NCBI RefSeq assembly: GCF_030687715.1
Contig: NZ_CP117445.1
Location: forward strand, 6,100,501 to 6,164,500
Length of the DNA stretch: 64,000 nt
From: Pseudomonas sp. FP2196
GTDB taxonomy: Bacteria > Pseudomonadota > Gammaproteobacteria > Pseudomonadales > Pseudomonadaceae
Reading direction: 5' to 3'
Below are positions 1 through 9,322 of the stretch, in pieces. Every line of letters starts with the position of its first letter. The stretch's first letter is position 1. The notes beneath the pieces were generated by a model. It saw only the letters and a list, made by a program, of their open reading frames with translations, was not told the origin of the DNA and ran no database searches. A program made the position numbers and the translations under genes.

Positions 1-15
1 GCATAAAAATCAGTC

Positions 16-540
16 TCAGGAAATGGCTATCGAGTCTTGAGAATCCAAAAACAAAGTGACCCCTTCAGCGATGGAAGAGCCGACCACTGAGGTTTTGCCT
101 TCACTGTCCGTTACACCCGTAACCTCTTTTCCTGAGTCAGTACGGATGGTGTATCCACGATTAGCTACCGGTGCGCCTGTCTCGGGATCAGTAACAACGA
201 AGTGCTCCGTAAACGGCCACTTAATCTCCACTGGCAACGGCGGCACAAACGGCGCCGGCGAGTGCGAGTTACCGATAATTACCGTCGATGACCCTGCCGT
301 AACCTTATTCCCATGCGTGCCTTCAGAATCGACGGTGACAGCAGACTTGCCGTTGATTTTCACCGTCGTGGCCAAACCACCAACCATCGCACCACCACAC
401 GCGGAGGCATCGCCTTGGCGGGCGGCCGCGAGGCCGTCGAAGAACACGTCGCCAGAACCGGCGGCGATCGGGTTGGTGCCGTGACCGGGGAGCGGGCAAG
501 CGGTGGGGTCGGATACACGTGCTGCAGGTTTGCCAGACAT
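16..540 (-). CDS. PAAR-domain type VI secretion tip protein with C-terminal extension
   Basis: PAAR proteins cap the VgrG spike of the type VI secretion tail and often carry or recruit effectors. Residues 1-90 show the family pattern: MSGKPAARVSDPTACPLPGH at the start, then repeated short Gly-rich strands (SGDVFFDGLAAAR, VTAGSSTVIIG). Residues 105-174 form an extension (FVVTDPETGAPVANRGYTI, then DSGKEVTGVTDSEGKTSVVG) that resembles a transthyretin-like or carboxypeptidase-regulatory beta fold, so it may be an adaptor for a separate effector rather than a toxin. It is the last gene of the operon inside the window, 11 bp after tssE. No catalytic motif is visible in the extension. Confidence 0.88.
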   Translation of the reverse strand: MSGKPAARVSDPTACPLPGHGTNPIAAGSGDVFFDGLAAARQGDASACGGAMVGGLATTVKINGKSAVTVDSEGTHGNKVTAGSSTVIIGNSHSPAPFVPPLPVEIKWPFTEHFVVTDPETGAPVANRGYTIRTDSGKEVTGVTDSEGKTSVVGSSIAEGVTLFLDSQDSIAIS

Positions 541-551
541 CGGGGTTCTCC

Positions 552-959
552 TTAGTTGACCTTCACTTGTCCGCTGCCATCCAGGCGCGCGGAAAAACTG
601 ACCTGACGCTTGAAACCTTCAACTTCCAGCAGGCCTTCGATACTGAAGGCCAGGCGCAGTTGATCGTGGTCACGCGGCAGGGAAATGACACGCACATTGC
701 TCAGGCGTGGCTCGTAGGCTTCGATGAAGTTTTCGATGGCCAGCCGGGCCTGACTCAGGGAGTCGTGCAGGCTCAGACGCATGTCATTGAGATCGGGCAA
801 CCCGTAGTCGGACAGCGTTTGCACGCTGCCGGCCCGGGTGCTGAGCATTTTGGCCAGATGGGCAGCCACAGACGCCATGGCCGAAGCTTCGAGGCTCCTG
901 CCCTTGCGCTGTTCCGCGTCGCCATTGAGGCGTTCGAAAAGACTGCCGTATCCGTCCAT
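552..959 (-). CDS. tssE: Type VI secretion baseplate subunit TssE (gp25-like)
   Basis: TssE is the gp25-like wedge component of the type VI baseplate that starts sheath assembly. The 135-residue length fits the family. The sequence has the typical early SLFERL and a later run (TRAGSVQTLSDYGLPDLND) that is characteristic of gp25/TssE, followed by IENFIEAYEPRL. It lies 9 bp after tssC and 11 bp before the PAAR gene, so it is almost certainly co-transcribed. The start at 959 follows directly from this tight spacing. Confidence 0.93.
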   Translation of the reverse strand: MDGYGSLFERLNGDAEQRKGRSLEASAMASVAAHLAKMLSTRAGSVQTLSDYGLPDLNDMRLSLHDSLSQARLAIENFIEAYEPRLSNVRVISLPRDHDQLRLAFSIEGLLEVEGFKRQVSFSARLDGSGQVKVN

Positions 960-968
960 GAGTCGCTC

Positions 969-2444
969 TTACTCTTTGTCCAGCTTGCCAACCAGCGACA
1001 GGGTGAAATCGGCACCCATGTACTTGAAGTGCGGACGCACGTTCAAGCTCACGCGGTACCAGCCCGGCTCGCCTTCAACGTCGCTGACGATCACTTGCGC
1101 AGCGCGCAGCGGACGACGGCCACGGACTTCGGCGCTCGGGTTTTCCTGGTCGGCCACGTACTGACGGATCCACTTGTTGAGTTCCAGCTCGAGGTCGGTA
1201 CGTTCTTTCCACGAACCGAGTTGCTCGCGCTGCAGCACTTTCAAGTAGTGAGCCAGGCGGTTGACGATCATCATGTACGGCAGTTGGGTGCCGAGCTTGT
1301 AGTTCAGCTCTGCAGCCTTGCCTTCTGCGCTGATGCCGAAGAACTTCGGCTTCTGCACCGAGCTGGCGGAGAAGAACGCCGCGTTGTCGGAGCCTTTACG
1401 CATGGTCAGGGAGATGAAGCCTTCCTCGGCCAGTTCGTATTCACGACGGTCGGAAACCAATACTTCGGTAGGAATCTTGGTTTCGATTTCGCCCATGCTT
1501 TCGAAGTGGTGCAGAGGCAGATCTTCAACCGCGCCGCCGCTCTGTGGGCCGATGATGTTCGGGCACCAGCGGAATTTGGCGAAGCTGTCGGTCAGCTTGG
1601 TGCCGAACGCGTAAGCGGTGTTGCCCCACAGGTAGTGCTCGTGGCTGTTGGCAACGGTTTCCTTGTACACGAACGATTTGACCGGGTTTTCTTCCGGATC
1701 GTACGGGTTACGCAGCAGGAAACGCGGCACGGTCAGGCCAACGTAGCGGGAGTCTTCCGAGGTACGGAAGCTCTGCCATTTGGCGAATTGCGGGCCTTCG
1801 AAGTGGTCTTTCAGATCTTTCAGATCCGGCAGGCCGGTGAAGCTTTCCAGACCGAAGAATTTCGGGCCGGCCGCAGCGATGAACGGCGCGTGGGACATGC
1901 ACGAAACGCTGGCGACGTACTGCATCAGCTTCACGTCTGGCGAGCTTGGCGACATGTAGTAGTTGGCGATGATCGCGCCAACCGGCTGACCACCGAACTG
2001 GCCGTATTCAGCGGTGTAGATGTGCTTGTACAGGCCCGACTGCATGACTTCCGGCGAATCTTCGAAATCGTCCAGCAGGTCTTCTTTCGAGACGTTGAGG
2101 ATTTCGATCTTGATGTTTTCGCGGAAGTTGGTGCGGTCGACCAGCAGTTGCAGCCCACGCCACGACGATTCCAGAGCCTGGAAGTCAGGGTGGTGCAGGA
2201 TTTCGTCCATCTGACGGCTGAGCTTGGCATCGATCTCGGCGATCATGCGGTCAACCATGGCCTTCTTGACCGGCTCACCGTTGTTCTGCGGCTTGAGCAG
2301 TTCTTCGATGAACGCCGACACGCCACGCTTGGCGATGTCGTAGGCTTCGTCGTCCGGCGTCAGACGGGTTTCGGCGATGATGCTGTCGAGAATGCTGTAC
2401 TCGCCGCTGGCGGCGCCTTTCTCTTGTGCTGCGCTAGTGCTCAT
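969..2444 (-). CDS. tssC: Type VI secretion sheath large subunit TssC
   Basis: TssC (VipB) pairs with TssB to build the contractile sheath in the cytoplasm. The 491-residue length is standard. Recognisable family segments include FQALESSWRGLQLLVDR near residue 90, the IGAIIANYYM-like stretch (read here as VGAIIANYYMSPSSPDVKL), and the C-terminal GWYRVSLNVRPHFKYMGADF that closes nearly all TssC proteins. It begins 26 bp after the tssB stop and ends 9 bp before tssE. Confidence 0.97.
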   Translation of the reverse strand: MSTSAAQEKGAASGEYSILDSIIAETRLTPDDEAYDIAKRGVSAFIEELLKPQNNGEPVKKAMVDRMIAEIDAKLSRQMDEILHHPDFQALESSWRGLQLLVDRTNFRENIKIEILNVSKEDLLDDFEDSPEVMQSGLYKHIYTAEYGQFGGQPVGAIIANYYMSPSSPDVKLMQYVASVSCMSHAPFIAAAGPKFFGLESFTGLPDLKDLKDHFEGPQFAKWQSFRTSEDSRYVGLTVPRFLLRNPYDPEENPVKSFVYKETVANSHEHYLWGNTAYAFGTKLTDSFAKFRWCPNIIGPQSGGAVEDLPLHHFESMGEIETKIPTEVLVSDRREYELAEEGFISLTMRKGSDNAAFFSASSVQKPKFFGISAEGKAAELNYKLGTQLPYMMIVNRLAHYLKVLQREQLGSWKERTDLELELNKWIRQYVADQENPSAEVRGRRPLRAAQVIVSDVEGEPGWYRVSLNVRPHFKYMGADFTLSLVGKLDKE

Positions 2445-2470
2445 TGTGTTGGCTTCCTTGGCTGCTGGGT

Positions 2471-2974
2471 TCAGGCGTCGGTGGCTGCGGCGTTCAGGCC
2501 CAGCTCACCGAGTACGCGACCGCGGGATTCGTCGTCGGCGAGCACGCCTTCGATGGCTTTACGGAAAGCAGGGGCGTTACCCAGCGGGCCTTTGAGGGCC
2601 ACCAGCGCGTCACGCAGTTCCATCAGCTTTTTCAGCTCAGGCACTTGCTCGACCAGGCTGGCCGGGTTGAAGTCCTTCATCGAATTGACGCGCAGTTGCA
2701 CGCCCAACTCTTCAGTGCTGCCTTCTTCCTGCAGACGGTTCGGCACGTTCATCGTCAGGCTAAGCTCTTGCTTGGCCAGTACTTCGTCGAAGGTCATCTT
2801 GTCGATGCTGATCGGCTTGCGATCTTCGATCTTGCGCTCGTCCTTGCGGTGGGTGTAGTCACCGATTGCCAGCAGTTTCAGCGGCAGTTCAATCTCTTCC
2901 TGAGCACCGCCGGTGGCGGGTTTGAAGGTGACGTTGATGCGTTCCTTGGGGGCTACCGAGCCTTCTTTGGCCAT
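2471..2974 (-). CDS. tssB: Type VI secretion sheath small subunit TssB
   Basis: TssB (VipA) is the small sheath subunit and partner of TssC. The open frame extends upstream to 3040, but the ATG at 2974 is preferred because an AAGGAGA ribosome binding site sits just upstream and the protein then begins MAKEGSVAPKERINVTFKPA, a normal TssB start. The resulting 167 residues match the family length. Typical features are LPLKLLAIGDYT and RKPISIDKMTFDEVLAKQ in the first third. It lies between tssA and tssC with short gaps. Confidence 0.96.
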   Translation of the reverse strand: MAKEGSVAPKERINVTFKPATGGAQEEIELPLKLLAIGDYTHRKDERKIEDRKPISIDKMTFDEVLAKQELSLTMNVPNRLQEEGSTEELGVQLRVNSMKDFNPASLVEQVPELKKLMELRDALVALKGPLGNAPAFRKAIEGVLADDESRGRVLGELGLNAAATDA

Positions 2975-3006
2975 GGCTTTTCTCCTTGCGGTTGTGGCCC
3001 TGGGGC

Positions 3007-4569
3007 CTATTCGAGTACCACTTCGAGGTCGAGGTGGCACAGCCTGCGATAAATCTCTTCCTTGCGTTCACGCACTGCATGGTTCTGCGGCAACAACTCG
3101 CAGCAACTGTGCAGCAGGTGCAGCACTTCCAATGCAAGATCGGGCTCCCAGGCGTGCAGGCCTGAGTCCTGTAATGTCTGATCGAGTGTTTCGAGCTGGT
3201 TCTTGGCCAGTTCGTATTTCTTGGCCATGAAGCACAGGCGGGCGAGCGCGAACTGCCAGAAAAAGCGCTCGCGTCCACCGTGGGCCGACTGCAGGCCTTG
3301 CTTGAGGATCTGCACGGCAGGCTTCAAGCCTTCCTTGCGCAGCAGTGGCAAGACTTCTTCGAGGGCTTTTTCCCAGGCTGGCTGCGTTTGAATGTCTTCG
3401 GTTTCGACCTTGCGGGGCGCGCTGGCGCTTTGCAGGTGCGGCATGACATTGCCGGCGATCCACGCCCGGGTGGACGGATCGGCGAACGGCGCGCCGTCAT
3501 GGAAACGACATTCGATGATGCCGGGCAGGCGCTGAACCAAAAGCGCGAAGTGGATTTCCACTTCGCGCATTGCCAACTCGGCGTTGAGGTTCTGGAGACA
3601 CTCCCAGACCATTCGCTGGCCATCGAACCAGAACGGCGCCTTCGCCAGGCTCGCCTCCAGTTCCACCAGCAGATCCGCGTATTTGCCCTGATCGAAGCGA
3701 TCCTGATATTGCTTGAGCTTGTCGACCGGCAGGCCGCGCAGCACCGTGATCTGCTCGGCATTGCGTTCGGGCACCGCGTCGATGGTCATCCACAGCAGCG
3801 TGCGATTCAGGCGCAGGGCGCGCAGGTCGGTGGCTTTCTGCTTGAGCCACCAGGCACACAGCGGCCGCGCGCTTTCCTGCTGGGCGCGCAGTGCCTTGTG
3901 GGCGTCTTTTTCGTTGTCGATCGGTGCGCCGGGGGTGAGCAACTGGCTCGCGGCCTGCTTGACCTGCGCCACCGCCGCGCCTACCACACCGGGTGCCGGC
4001 TGGTTGTCGGAAGCGCGCTGGATCATGGTTTTCAGGCGACGGGAGAGCGGCAGCAAGAGCGGCGCGTCATCACCCAGATGTTCGGTGCAGGCCGCGTCGA
4101 GGCCCGCCAGATGCTCGGAGAGCTGCCGGAACATCGGCAACTGCTCTTTGATCGCGATGTTTTCGGTGATGACCTGCTCAAGACGCGGCACCAGCCAGCC
4201 AATGGCGGCGGCACGGGTACGGGGCTTGAGCGGGTGAACGTCGGCCCAGTTGTTTTCCGACAGATGGTGCAGTAATCCAAGACCGGCCAGCAGCCCGGGG
4301 AAGGATTCACGCTGGTACAGCGACCAGGTCAGCCAGGCGCCGACACGCAAATCCTTGGATTGGGTACGCAGGAGGTTTTCGCTGTTTTCGCGAATTTTCA
4401 GCCAGTCGATCTGCCCGCTTTCGTGCATCGACGAGGCTTTGGCCAGCTCGCTTTCCAGCGCCTCGAATTCGCTCGAAAAACGAACGTCTTCGCCCGCAAA
4501 ATTCTCTTTGGAAACAGAGACTTTAGCGAGTTCGAGGTAATGGGCGGAAAGTTTGCTTGAGTAGGACAT
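3007..4569 (-). CDS. tssA: Type VI secretion protein TssA (ImpA N-terminal / VasJ type)
   Basis: TssA organises tail and sheath polymerisation at the baseplate or the distal cap. The protein has 520 residues. The N-terminal part contains the ImpA-type segment (SENLLRTQSKDLRVGAWLTW, then NNWADVHPLKPRTRAAAIGW), and the C-terminal half is helical, as in the long VasJ-like TssA proteins. An AAAGG ribosome site lies 7 bp before the ATG. It is the first gene of the minus-strand operon, 32 bp ahead of tssB, so the operon promoter should be in the gap to the right. Confidence 0.9.
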   Translation of the reverse strand: MSYSSKLSAHYLELAKVSVSKENFAGEDVRFSSEFEALESELAKASSMHESGQIDWLKIRENSENLLRTQSKDLRVGAWLTWSLYQRESFPGLLAGLGLLHHLSENNWADVHPLKPRTRAAAIGWLVPRLEQVITENIAIKEQLPMFRQLSEHLAGLDAACTEHLGDDAPLLLPLSRRLKTMIQRASDNQPAPGVVGAAVAQVKQAASQLLTPGAPIDNEKDAHKALRAQQESARPLCAWWLKQKATDLRALRLNRTLLWMTIDAVPERNAEQITVLRGLPVDKLKQYQDRFDQGKYADLLVELEASLAKAPFWFDGQRMVWECLQNLNAELAMREVEIHFALLVQRLPGIIECRFHDGAPFADPSTRAWIAGNVMPHLQSASAPRKVETEDIQTQPAWEKALEEVLPLLRKEGLKPAVQILKQGLQSAHGGRERFFWQFALARLCFMAKKYELAKNQLETLDQTLQDSGLHAWEPDLALEVLHLLHSCCELLPQNHAVRERKEEIYRRLCHLDLEVVLE

Positions 4570-5140
4570 CCATGGCCTTTGGTTTGGATAACGTCATGCG
4601 CCTATTGGAAGTAAAGCGGCGCGGGACAGTATCGAAGAGCGTTGAAGCGGCTCATCCAATTGAGTTGTGCTCTTACAAGTGGGCGCATCGTAATCACTAT
4701 GATGGCCACTAGCAAGCATCTGATTAAACAACAAGATGAAGTGTTCTTTATTTGTTGTAGGAGGTTTCCCTATATTTAGTCAGGGAATCCCCGATACCTT
4801 CTTTATATCCACGCACGCGTAGAGACAACCTGAAAACCCCGATTTAGAGCGGTCGCTCCAATTCCCGCTCACCACGCAAAAAGACGCCTGAGTGGAAGAG
4901 CGCGAAGCATGACAAGTTTTGAAAAATCTGGCTGTAGGATGATTCCGAAAGATTTCGGCATTGTTTCAACAAAACGCAGATGGACAACGGACACTTAAAA
5001 AAGTGCCATCATTTTGATGGCTTTATATATAGAGCATCTCTTCATTATTTAGGCGAGTCGATAGCTATCAAATGCAACGAATACCCGATGCGTATTAACA
5101 CCTGGACAAAAACCGTATCGCTGGATAAATCAATACGCAT
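4570..5140. other. Intergenic region upstream of the type VI operon
   Basis: About 570 bp without a convincing gene. It is clearly richer in A and T than its surroundings. It must contain the promoter of tssA on the minus strand. I looked for a sigma-54 element (GG-N10-GC type) on the minus strand and found no good match. The short plus-strand open frame starting at 4980 runs into the HU gene on the opposite strand and has no family resemblance, so it is not called. Confidence 0.5.
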
Positions 5141-5181
5141 AAAAAATGGGCACCCGACCGCAATCGGTATGCCCATTTTTT
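5141..5181 (-). terminator. Intrinsic terminator after the HU gene
   Basis: The ends AAAAAATGGGCA (5141-5152) and TGCCCATTTTTT (5170-5181) form an inverted repeat with a G/C core and T tracts on both strands, so it can work in both directions. It lies 38 bp past the stop of the HU gene. Confidence 0.85.
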
Positions 5182-5219
5182 CCTGCGGTTCTCCCCGTTA
5201 TTCGAGGAGTTCGCCGCAA

Positions 5220-5495
5220 TTACGGATTAACGCTGTCTTTCAACGATTTGCCTGGCTTGAACGCAACGGTGTTGCTGGCCTTGATTTTCACCGGCTCACC
5301 GGTTTGCGGGTTTTTGCCGGTACGGGCGCCGCGGTGGCGCTGCAGGAAGGTGCCGAAGCCCACCAGCGTGACGCTGTCCTTGCGGTGCAGAGCGCCGGTG
5401 ATTTCTTCGAGAACGGCGTTGAGTACGCGGTTGGCCTGTTCTTTGGTCAGATCTGCTTTTTCAGCGATTGCGGCGGCGAGTTCTGGTTTACGCAT
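5220..5495 (-). CDS. hupA: HU family nucleoid DNA-binding protein
   Basis: A 91-residue histone-like protein that bends and compacts DNA. It begins MRKPELAAAIAEKADLTKEQ and carries the HU signature GFGTFLQRHRGARTGKNPQT, including the RTGKNPQTGEP beta-arm that intercalates in the minor groove. It sits next to the rubredoxin reductase gene, the position of the HU copy called hupA in Pseudomonas putida; the other paralogues (hupB, hupN) lie elsewhere in those genomes. The symbol rests on that remembered context. Confidence 0.93.
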   Translation of the reverse strand: MRKPELAAAIAEKADLTKEQANRVLNAVLEEITGALHRKDSVTLVGFGTFLQRHRGARTGKNPQTGEPVKIKASNTVAFKPGKSLKDSVNP

Positions 5496-5685
5496 TAGTG
5501 AAGCCCCTTTGACGGTTTTTTGTTGTTATGTCCGTGCTGTTCTCGTTGGAACAGCGCCCAAGGCGCCGCAGGCTCTACTCTGCGGCAGACGGGAGTGAGG
5601 ATGGCACGCGGATACCGGCGGCGCCAGTCTCCCCGCGACCTTTGTAGGGGCAAAAGCGGGGTGATTCCGACAGAACGACCGGTAT

Positions 5686-6834
5686 TTACGCCAGCAAGGC
5701 CGGAAGCTGTTTGTTCAGGGCAAGTTTTTCCATGACGGCCGCCCCAGTCAGGGCATATCCGAGCAACTGACCATCGACGCTGTGGCACAGCGCCTTGATG
5801 TCAGCGCCCTGCCCTTCAACAGTCCAGACGCCTTCGCTGCCCCGTGGCGGTGGAGAAACCACCAGCGGGCACACCGGGGTTTTAACAGTGATCGGCATCG
5901 GGCCGTAGCTCACCGCTGTCGGGTTCCCCGCCAACGTTTGGGCAAGCGCTCGCGCACAGCTCATGAGGGGCATTACGTACAGCAAATTCAGCCCGTCGAC
6001 CTCGGCGCAATCGCCCAGGGCGTAGATATTGGCGTGGGAGGTCTTCAGATGGCGATCAACCACGACGCCGCGATTGACCTGCACGCCGGCAGCCGCTGCC
6101 AGATCGATGCGTGGGCGCAGACCGATGGCCGAGACCACCACGTCGCACGCAATGACCTGGCCGTCGGACAAATGCGCTTCCAGGCCATCAGCGACTTTTT
6201 GCAGACGGGTCAGCACCGGGCCGAGGTGGAAACGCGCACCGAGGCTTTCCAGCCCGCTCTGCACCGCGGCCGCAGCGGCGGGATGCAGCAACATCGGCAT
6301 GACCTGCTCGCACGGCGCGACCAGTTGCACTTCGTAGCCGCCGAGGATCAAGTCATTGGCGAATTCACAACCGATCAGGCCGGCACCGAGCACCAGCACA
6401 CGACGCTTGCCGGCCGCTGCGATGCGAAAGCGTGCGTAGTCTTCGAGATCGTTGATCGGGAACACCAGATCCGCGCCATCGCCTTCAATCGGTACGCGCA
6501 CGGTTTCCGCGCCCCAGGCGAGGATCAGGTCGCGGTAGTACACCGTTTCTTCGCCGATCCACAGGCGTTTGTGGCCGGCGTCGATGCCGCTGACGCGCGT
6601 GTGGGTGCGCACTTCGGCCTTCAACTGCTCGGCCATGGCGCCCGGTTCGGCCATGCTCAGGCCATCGGCGTCCTTGTTCTTGCCGAAACCGGTGGAGAGC
6701 ATCGGCTTGGAGTAAGAGCGACCGTCATCAGCGGTAATCAGCAGCAGCGGGGTTTCGCTATCGAGCTTGCGAAACTCCCGGGCCAGGTTATAGCCCGCAA
6801 GCCCGGTGCCGATGATTACGACAGGTGCGTTCAT
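5686..6834 (-). CDS. rubB: Rubredoxin reductase, FAD/NADH dependent
   Basis: Transfers electrons from NADH through FAD to rubredoxin, which can feed alkane hydroxylases or redox-stress pathways in the cytoplasm. The protein has 382 residues with the FAD-binding [14 protein letters not shown] at the N terminus, the NAD(P)H-binding [16 protein letters not shown] near residue 145, and the closing FAD motif [13 protein letters not shown] near residue 265. It is 20 bp downstream of the rubredoxin gene, in the same direction, so they form a two-gene operon. Confidence 0.92.
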   Translation of the reverse strand: MNAPVVIIGTGLAGYNLAREFRKLDSETPLLLITADDGRSYSKPMLSTGFGKNKDADGLSMAEPGAMAEQLKAEVRTHTRVSGIDAGHKRLWIGEETVYYRDLILAWGAETVRVPIEGDGADLVFPINDLEDYARFRIAAAGKRRVLVLGAGLIGCEFANDLILGGYEVQLVAPCEQVMPMLLHPAAAAAVQSGLESLGARFHLGPVLTRLQKVADGLEAHLSDGQVIACDVVVSAIGLRPRIDLAAAAGVQVNRGVVVDRHLKTSHANIYALGDCAEVDGLNLLYVMPLMSCARALAQTLAGNPTAVSYGPMPITVKTPVCPLVVSPPPRGSEGVWTVEGQGADIKALCHSVDGQLLGYALTGAAVMEKLALNKQLPALLA

Positions 6835-6854
6835 GCCTTACTCCTTGGGTTTAC

Positions 6855-7022
6855 TCAGTTGATTTCGATCATTTCGAAGTCCATCTTGCCGACGCCGCAG
6901 TCCGGGCACAGCCAGTCTTCCGGCACGTCCTGCCACAGGGTGCCCGGTGCGATGCCGTCATCCGGCCAGCCGTCGGCTTCGTTATAGATCAGGCCGCAGA
7001 CGATGCATTGCCACTTTTTCAT
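6855..7022 (-). CDS. rubA: Rubredoxin
   Basis: A 55-residue iron protein that carries single electrons. The two knuckles that bind the Fe(SCys)4 centre are present: CIVCG (residues 6-10) and CPDCG (residues 39-43), with the family's [16 protein letters not shown] between them. It starts at ATG 7022 and ends at TGA 6855, just upstream of the reductase gene. Only one rubredoxin gene is present, whereas P. aeruginosa has two in this position. Confidence 0.96.
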   Translation of the reverse strand: MKKWQCIVCGLIYNEADGWPDDGIAPGTLWQDVPEDWLCPDCGVGKMDFEMIEIN

Positions 7023-7222
7023 TCAGGTACTTCCTCAGGTTTCAGGCTTTTGTCGGCGCGAACGGTCGATGGGTGGTGCTCTGCCATCCGGCTCAGCGCG
7101 TTTTGTACTGATGGTGCCGGGCAGATGCAAGCCTGTTCGGCGCAACGGCGTCCCGGATCAATCAATCTCGCGGCCCGCCATGGTAAGCTCGCCGCCTCAT
7201 TTGCGGCCAATAATGACTCATT

Positions 7223-7783
7223 GTGCAACATTCAAATGCCTGCCCGGCCCCGCTCTGGCTGACTCAAAGCCGACTGACGCCCCTCCCCGATTCGTCGACC
7301 CTCGACTGGTTGTTCGACGAAGGTTCCCTGACTCGCCGCCTGACCCGTCTGTCCAACGATGGCTTCAGCGTCACGCCGCTGTTTGAAGGCTGGGACACGT
7401 TGCGCGCCGACGAATGCGCCGCGCTGGATCTGGCCGAAGGCAGCGAAGGTTGGGTGCGTGAAGTGTATTTACGTGGTCATGGCGAGGCCTGGGTGTTCGC
7501 CCGCAGCGTGGCCTCGCGCAGCGCCTTGCAGGGCGACGGTTTGCACATGGACGAACTGGGCAGCCGCTCGCTGGGTGAACTGCTGTTTTGCGATCATGCC
7601 TTCCAACGCCGTGCCATCGAAGTCTGTCATTACCCGGAACAATGGCTGCCGCAAGCTTCCCGCGCCCCTGAGCTGTGGGGCCGTCGCTCGCGTTTCGACC
7701 GTGGCGCACTGAGCGTGCTGGTTGCCGAAATCTTCCTGCCGAGCCTGTGGAGCGCCGTTCGCGCCCATCCGGAGAACTGCTGA
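7223..7783 (+). CDS. ubiC: Chorismate lyase
   Basis: Cleaves chorismate to 4-hydroxybenzoate and pyruvate, the committed step of ubiquinone synthesis. The 186-residue protein contains the family run LREVYL-like (read [19 protein letters not shown]) and the C-terminal LWGRRSRF followed by [13 protein letters not shown] residues ([13 protein letters not shown]). The start is GTG at 7223. The stop overlaps the ubiA start as TGATG, so the two genes are translationally coupled. It is divergent from the rubredoxin gene across a 200-bp gap. Confidence 0.93.
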   Translation: MQHSNACPAPLWLTQSRLTPLPDSSTLDWLFDEGSLTRRLTRLSNDGFSVTPLFEGWDTLRADECAALDLAEGSEGWVREVYLRGHGEAWVFARSVASRSALQGDGLHMDELGSRSLGELLFCDHAFQRRAIEVCHYPEQWLPQASRAPELWGRRSRFDRGALSVLVAEIFLPSLWSAVRAHPENC

Positions 7784-8673
7784 TGTATCAGAGCCTGCTC
7801 AAGTCCCTGAACCGCCTGAACCCGCGCGCCTGGGATTTCATTCAGTTGACCCGCATGGACAAGCCGATCGGCATTTACCTGCTGCTATGGCCGACCTTGT
7901 GGGCCTTGTGGATTGCCGGCAAAGGTTCGCCGTCGCTGGCCAACATCGTGATTTTTGTCCTCGGTGTGGTGCTGACCCGCGCCGGTGGCTGCGTGATCAA
8001 TGACTGGGCCGATCGCAAGGTCGACGGCCACGTCAAACGCACCGCGCAACGGCCGCTGGCCAGCGGCAAGATCAGTTCGAAGGAAGCGTTGGTGTTCTTC
8101 GCGATTCTGATGGGCGTGAGTTTCCTGCTGGTGCTGTGCACCAACGCGCCGACGATCTGGCTGTCGTTGGGTGGCCTGGCGCTGGCGTTCACCTATCCGT
8201 TCATGAAGCGCTACACCTATTACCCGCAAGTGGTGCTGGGCGCAGCATTCTCTTGGGGCATGCCGATGGCGTTCACCGCCGAGACCGGCGAAGTGCCGGC
8301 GGCGGCGTGGTTGCTGTGGATCGCCAACCTGCTGTGGACGGTGGGTTACGACACCTATTACGCGATGACTGACCGCGATGACGACTTGAAGATCGGGGTG
8401 AAATCCACGGCGATTCTGTTCGGCGAGGCGGACAGGGTGATCATTTTGACCTTGCAGGCCCTGTCGTTGGGCTGCCTGTTGCTGGCGGGGTCGAAATTCG
8501 AGCTGGGGGTCTGGTTCCATCTCGGCCTGCTGGTGGCGGCCGGCTGCTATGCGTGGGAGTTCTGGTACACCCGCAGCAAGGACCGGATGCGTTGCTTTCA
8601 GGCGTTTTTGCACAACCACTGGGCCGGGCTGGCGATTTTTGTCGGGATTGTGCTGGATTACGCATTGCGCTGA
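7783..8673 (+). CDS. ubiA: 4-hydroxybenzoate polyprenyltransferase
   Basis: Inner-membrane enzyme that prenylates 4-hydroxybenzoate, the second step of ubiquinone synthesis. The ATG at 7783 is used because it overlaps the ubiC stop (TGATG) and gives 296 residues, the normal length. The first Asp-rich motif is [15 protein letters not shown] near residue 75, and the second is [16 protein letters not shown] near residue 190. There are about eight hydrophobic segments. Confidence 0.97.
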   Translation: MYQSLLKSLNRLNPRAWDFIQLTRMDKPIGIYLLLWPTLWALWIAGKGSPSLANIVIFVLGVVLTRAGGCVINDWADRKVDGHVKRTAQRPLASGKISSKEALVFFAILMGVSFLLVLCTNAPTIWLSLGGLALAFTYPFMKRYTYYPQVVLGAAFSWGMPMAFTAETGEVPAAAWLLWIANLLWTVGYDTYYAMTDRDDDLKIGVKSTAILFGEADRVIILTLQALSLGCLLLAGSKFELGVWFHLGLLVAAGCYAWEFWYTRSKDRMRCFQAFLHNHWAGLAIFVGIVLDYALR

Positions 8674-8681
8674 ACGCAGCC

Positions 8682-8774
8682 CTTGTAGGAGTAAGCCTGC
8701 TCGCGATGGCGTCGTGTCAGTCAGCAAATCTGTTGCCTGAAAGGCCGCTTTCGCGAGCAGGCTCGCTTCCACAG
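8682..8774. repeat. REP pair, family with GAGCCTGCTCGCGA core
   Basis: Inverted arms around AGCCTGCTCGCGAT (left) and TCGCGAGCAGGCTCGC (right), separated by about 45 bp. It lies between the convergent ubiA and COG4315-type genes. Confidence 0.85.
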
Positions 8775-8784
8775 GGAATCTCCG

Positions 8785-9171
8785 TTATTTCTGCGACATA
8801 TGCACGACGTGCCACATGTCTTTCATCATGTCGCCTTTCTTTTCTCCAGGTTTTTCATCCTTCACGAACGTGTACAGCGGCTTGCCGTCGTAGGCGTACT
8901 GCATCATGCCGTCATCGCGTTTGATGACACTCCATTTGCCTTCAGCCTTGGCGCCCGCCGGCGCCATCATCGGAGGCCAGTTCTTGGCGCAGTCGCCGTT
9001 GCACATCGACTTGCCGCCAGCGTCTTTGTCGAACGTATATACGGTCATGCCTTTGTGATCGACCATCATGCCGTCTTTCATCATTGCCGGATCGGCAGCC
9101 ATCGCCAGACCGGGCAGAGCGAGGGCCGCGGCCATCAGCAAAGCTTTGAAGGAAGCAGTCATATGAGTCAT
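8785..9171 (-). CDS. Secreted COG4315-type protein with YTF-D repeats
   Basis: A 128-residue exported protein of unknown role, of the family described as predicted lipoproteins with a conserved Y-x-(F/W/Y)-x-x-D motif. A signal peptide is evident (LLMAAALALPGLAMA, cleavage near residue 25), but there is no lipobox Cys. Two motif copies are present: MTVYTFDKD with downstream CNGDCAKNWPP, and GKPLYTFVKDEKPG. The ATG at 9171 has a GAAGG site 7 bp upstream; the next ATG at 9162 has none. It is Met-rich, which hints at metal contact, but this is not known. Confidence 0.8.
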   Translation of the reverse strand: MTHMTASFKALLMAAALALPGLAMAADPAMMKDGMMVDHKGMTVYTFDKDAGGKSMCNGDCAKNWPPMMAPAGAKAEGKWSVIKRDDGMMQYAYDGKPLYTFVKDEKPGEKKGDMMKDMWHVVHMSQK

Positions 9172-9251
9172 GGAAACCTTCTTTTGTGGTTGTCAGGATT
9201 CGGACTTAAAGCTTAGTTCAGGATCCCGCCCACCGCCGGGCGACTAAAATA

Positions 9252-9285
9252 CTGTCACACGACTGCAATAATTCCGTTATCTAAT
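9252..9285 (+). promoter_or_regulatory. Pho box and -10 element of phoB
   Basis: Two 7-bp direct repeats with 11-bp spacing, CTGTCAC (9252-9258) and CTGCAAT (9263-9269), match the PhoB half-site CTGTCAT. Exactly 10 bp later is TCTAAT (9280-9285), five of six matches to the -10 consensus. Binding here would make phoBR autoregulated under phosphate limitation. Confidence 0.8.
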
Positions 9286-9322
9286 GCGGCGCAAGACAGT
9301 TAAATGACAAGAGGATTAAGGC

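Noticed and set aside
519..2858. A 779-codon open frame on the plus strand opposite tssE-tssC-tssB
   Set aside because: It is the antisense shadow of well-recognised T6SS genes; codon use of high-GC genes leaves long open frames on the other strand. No family resemblance.
4570..4980. Sigma-54 promoter for the T6SS operon
   Set aside because: No GG and GC elements with the right spacing and flanks were found on the minus strand.
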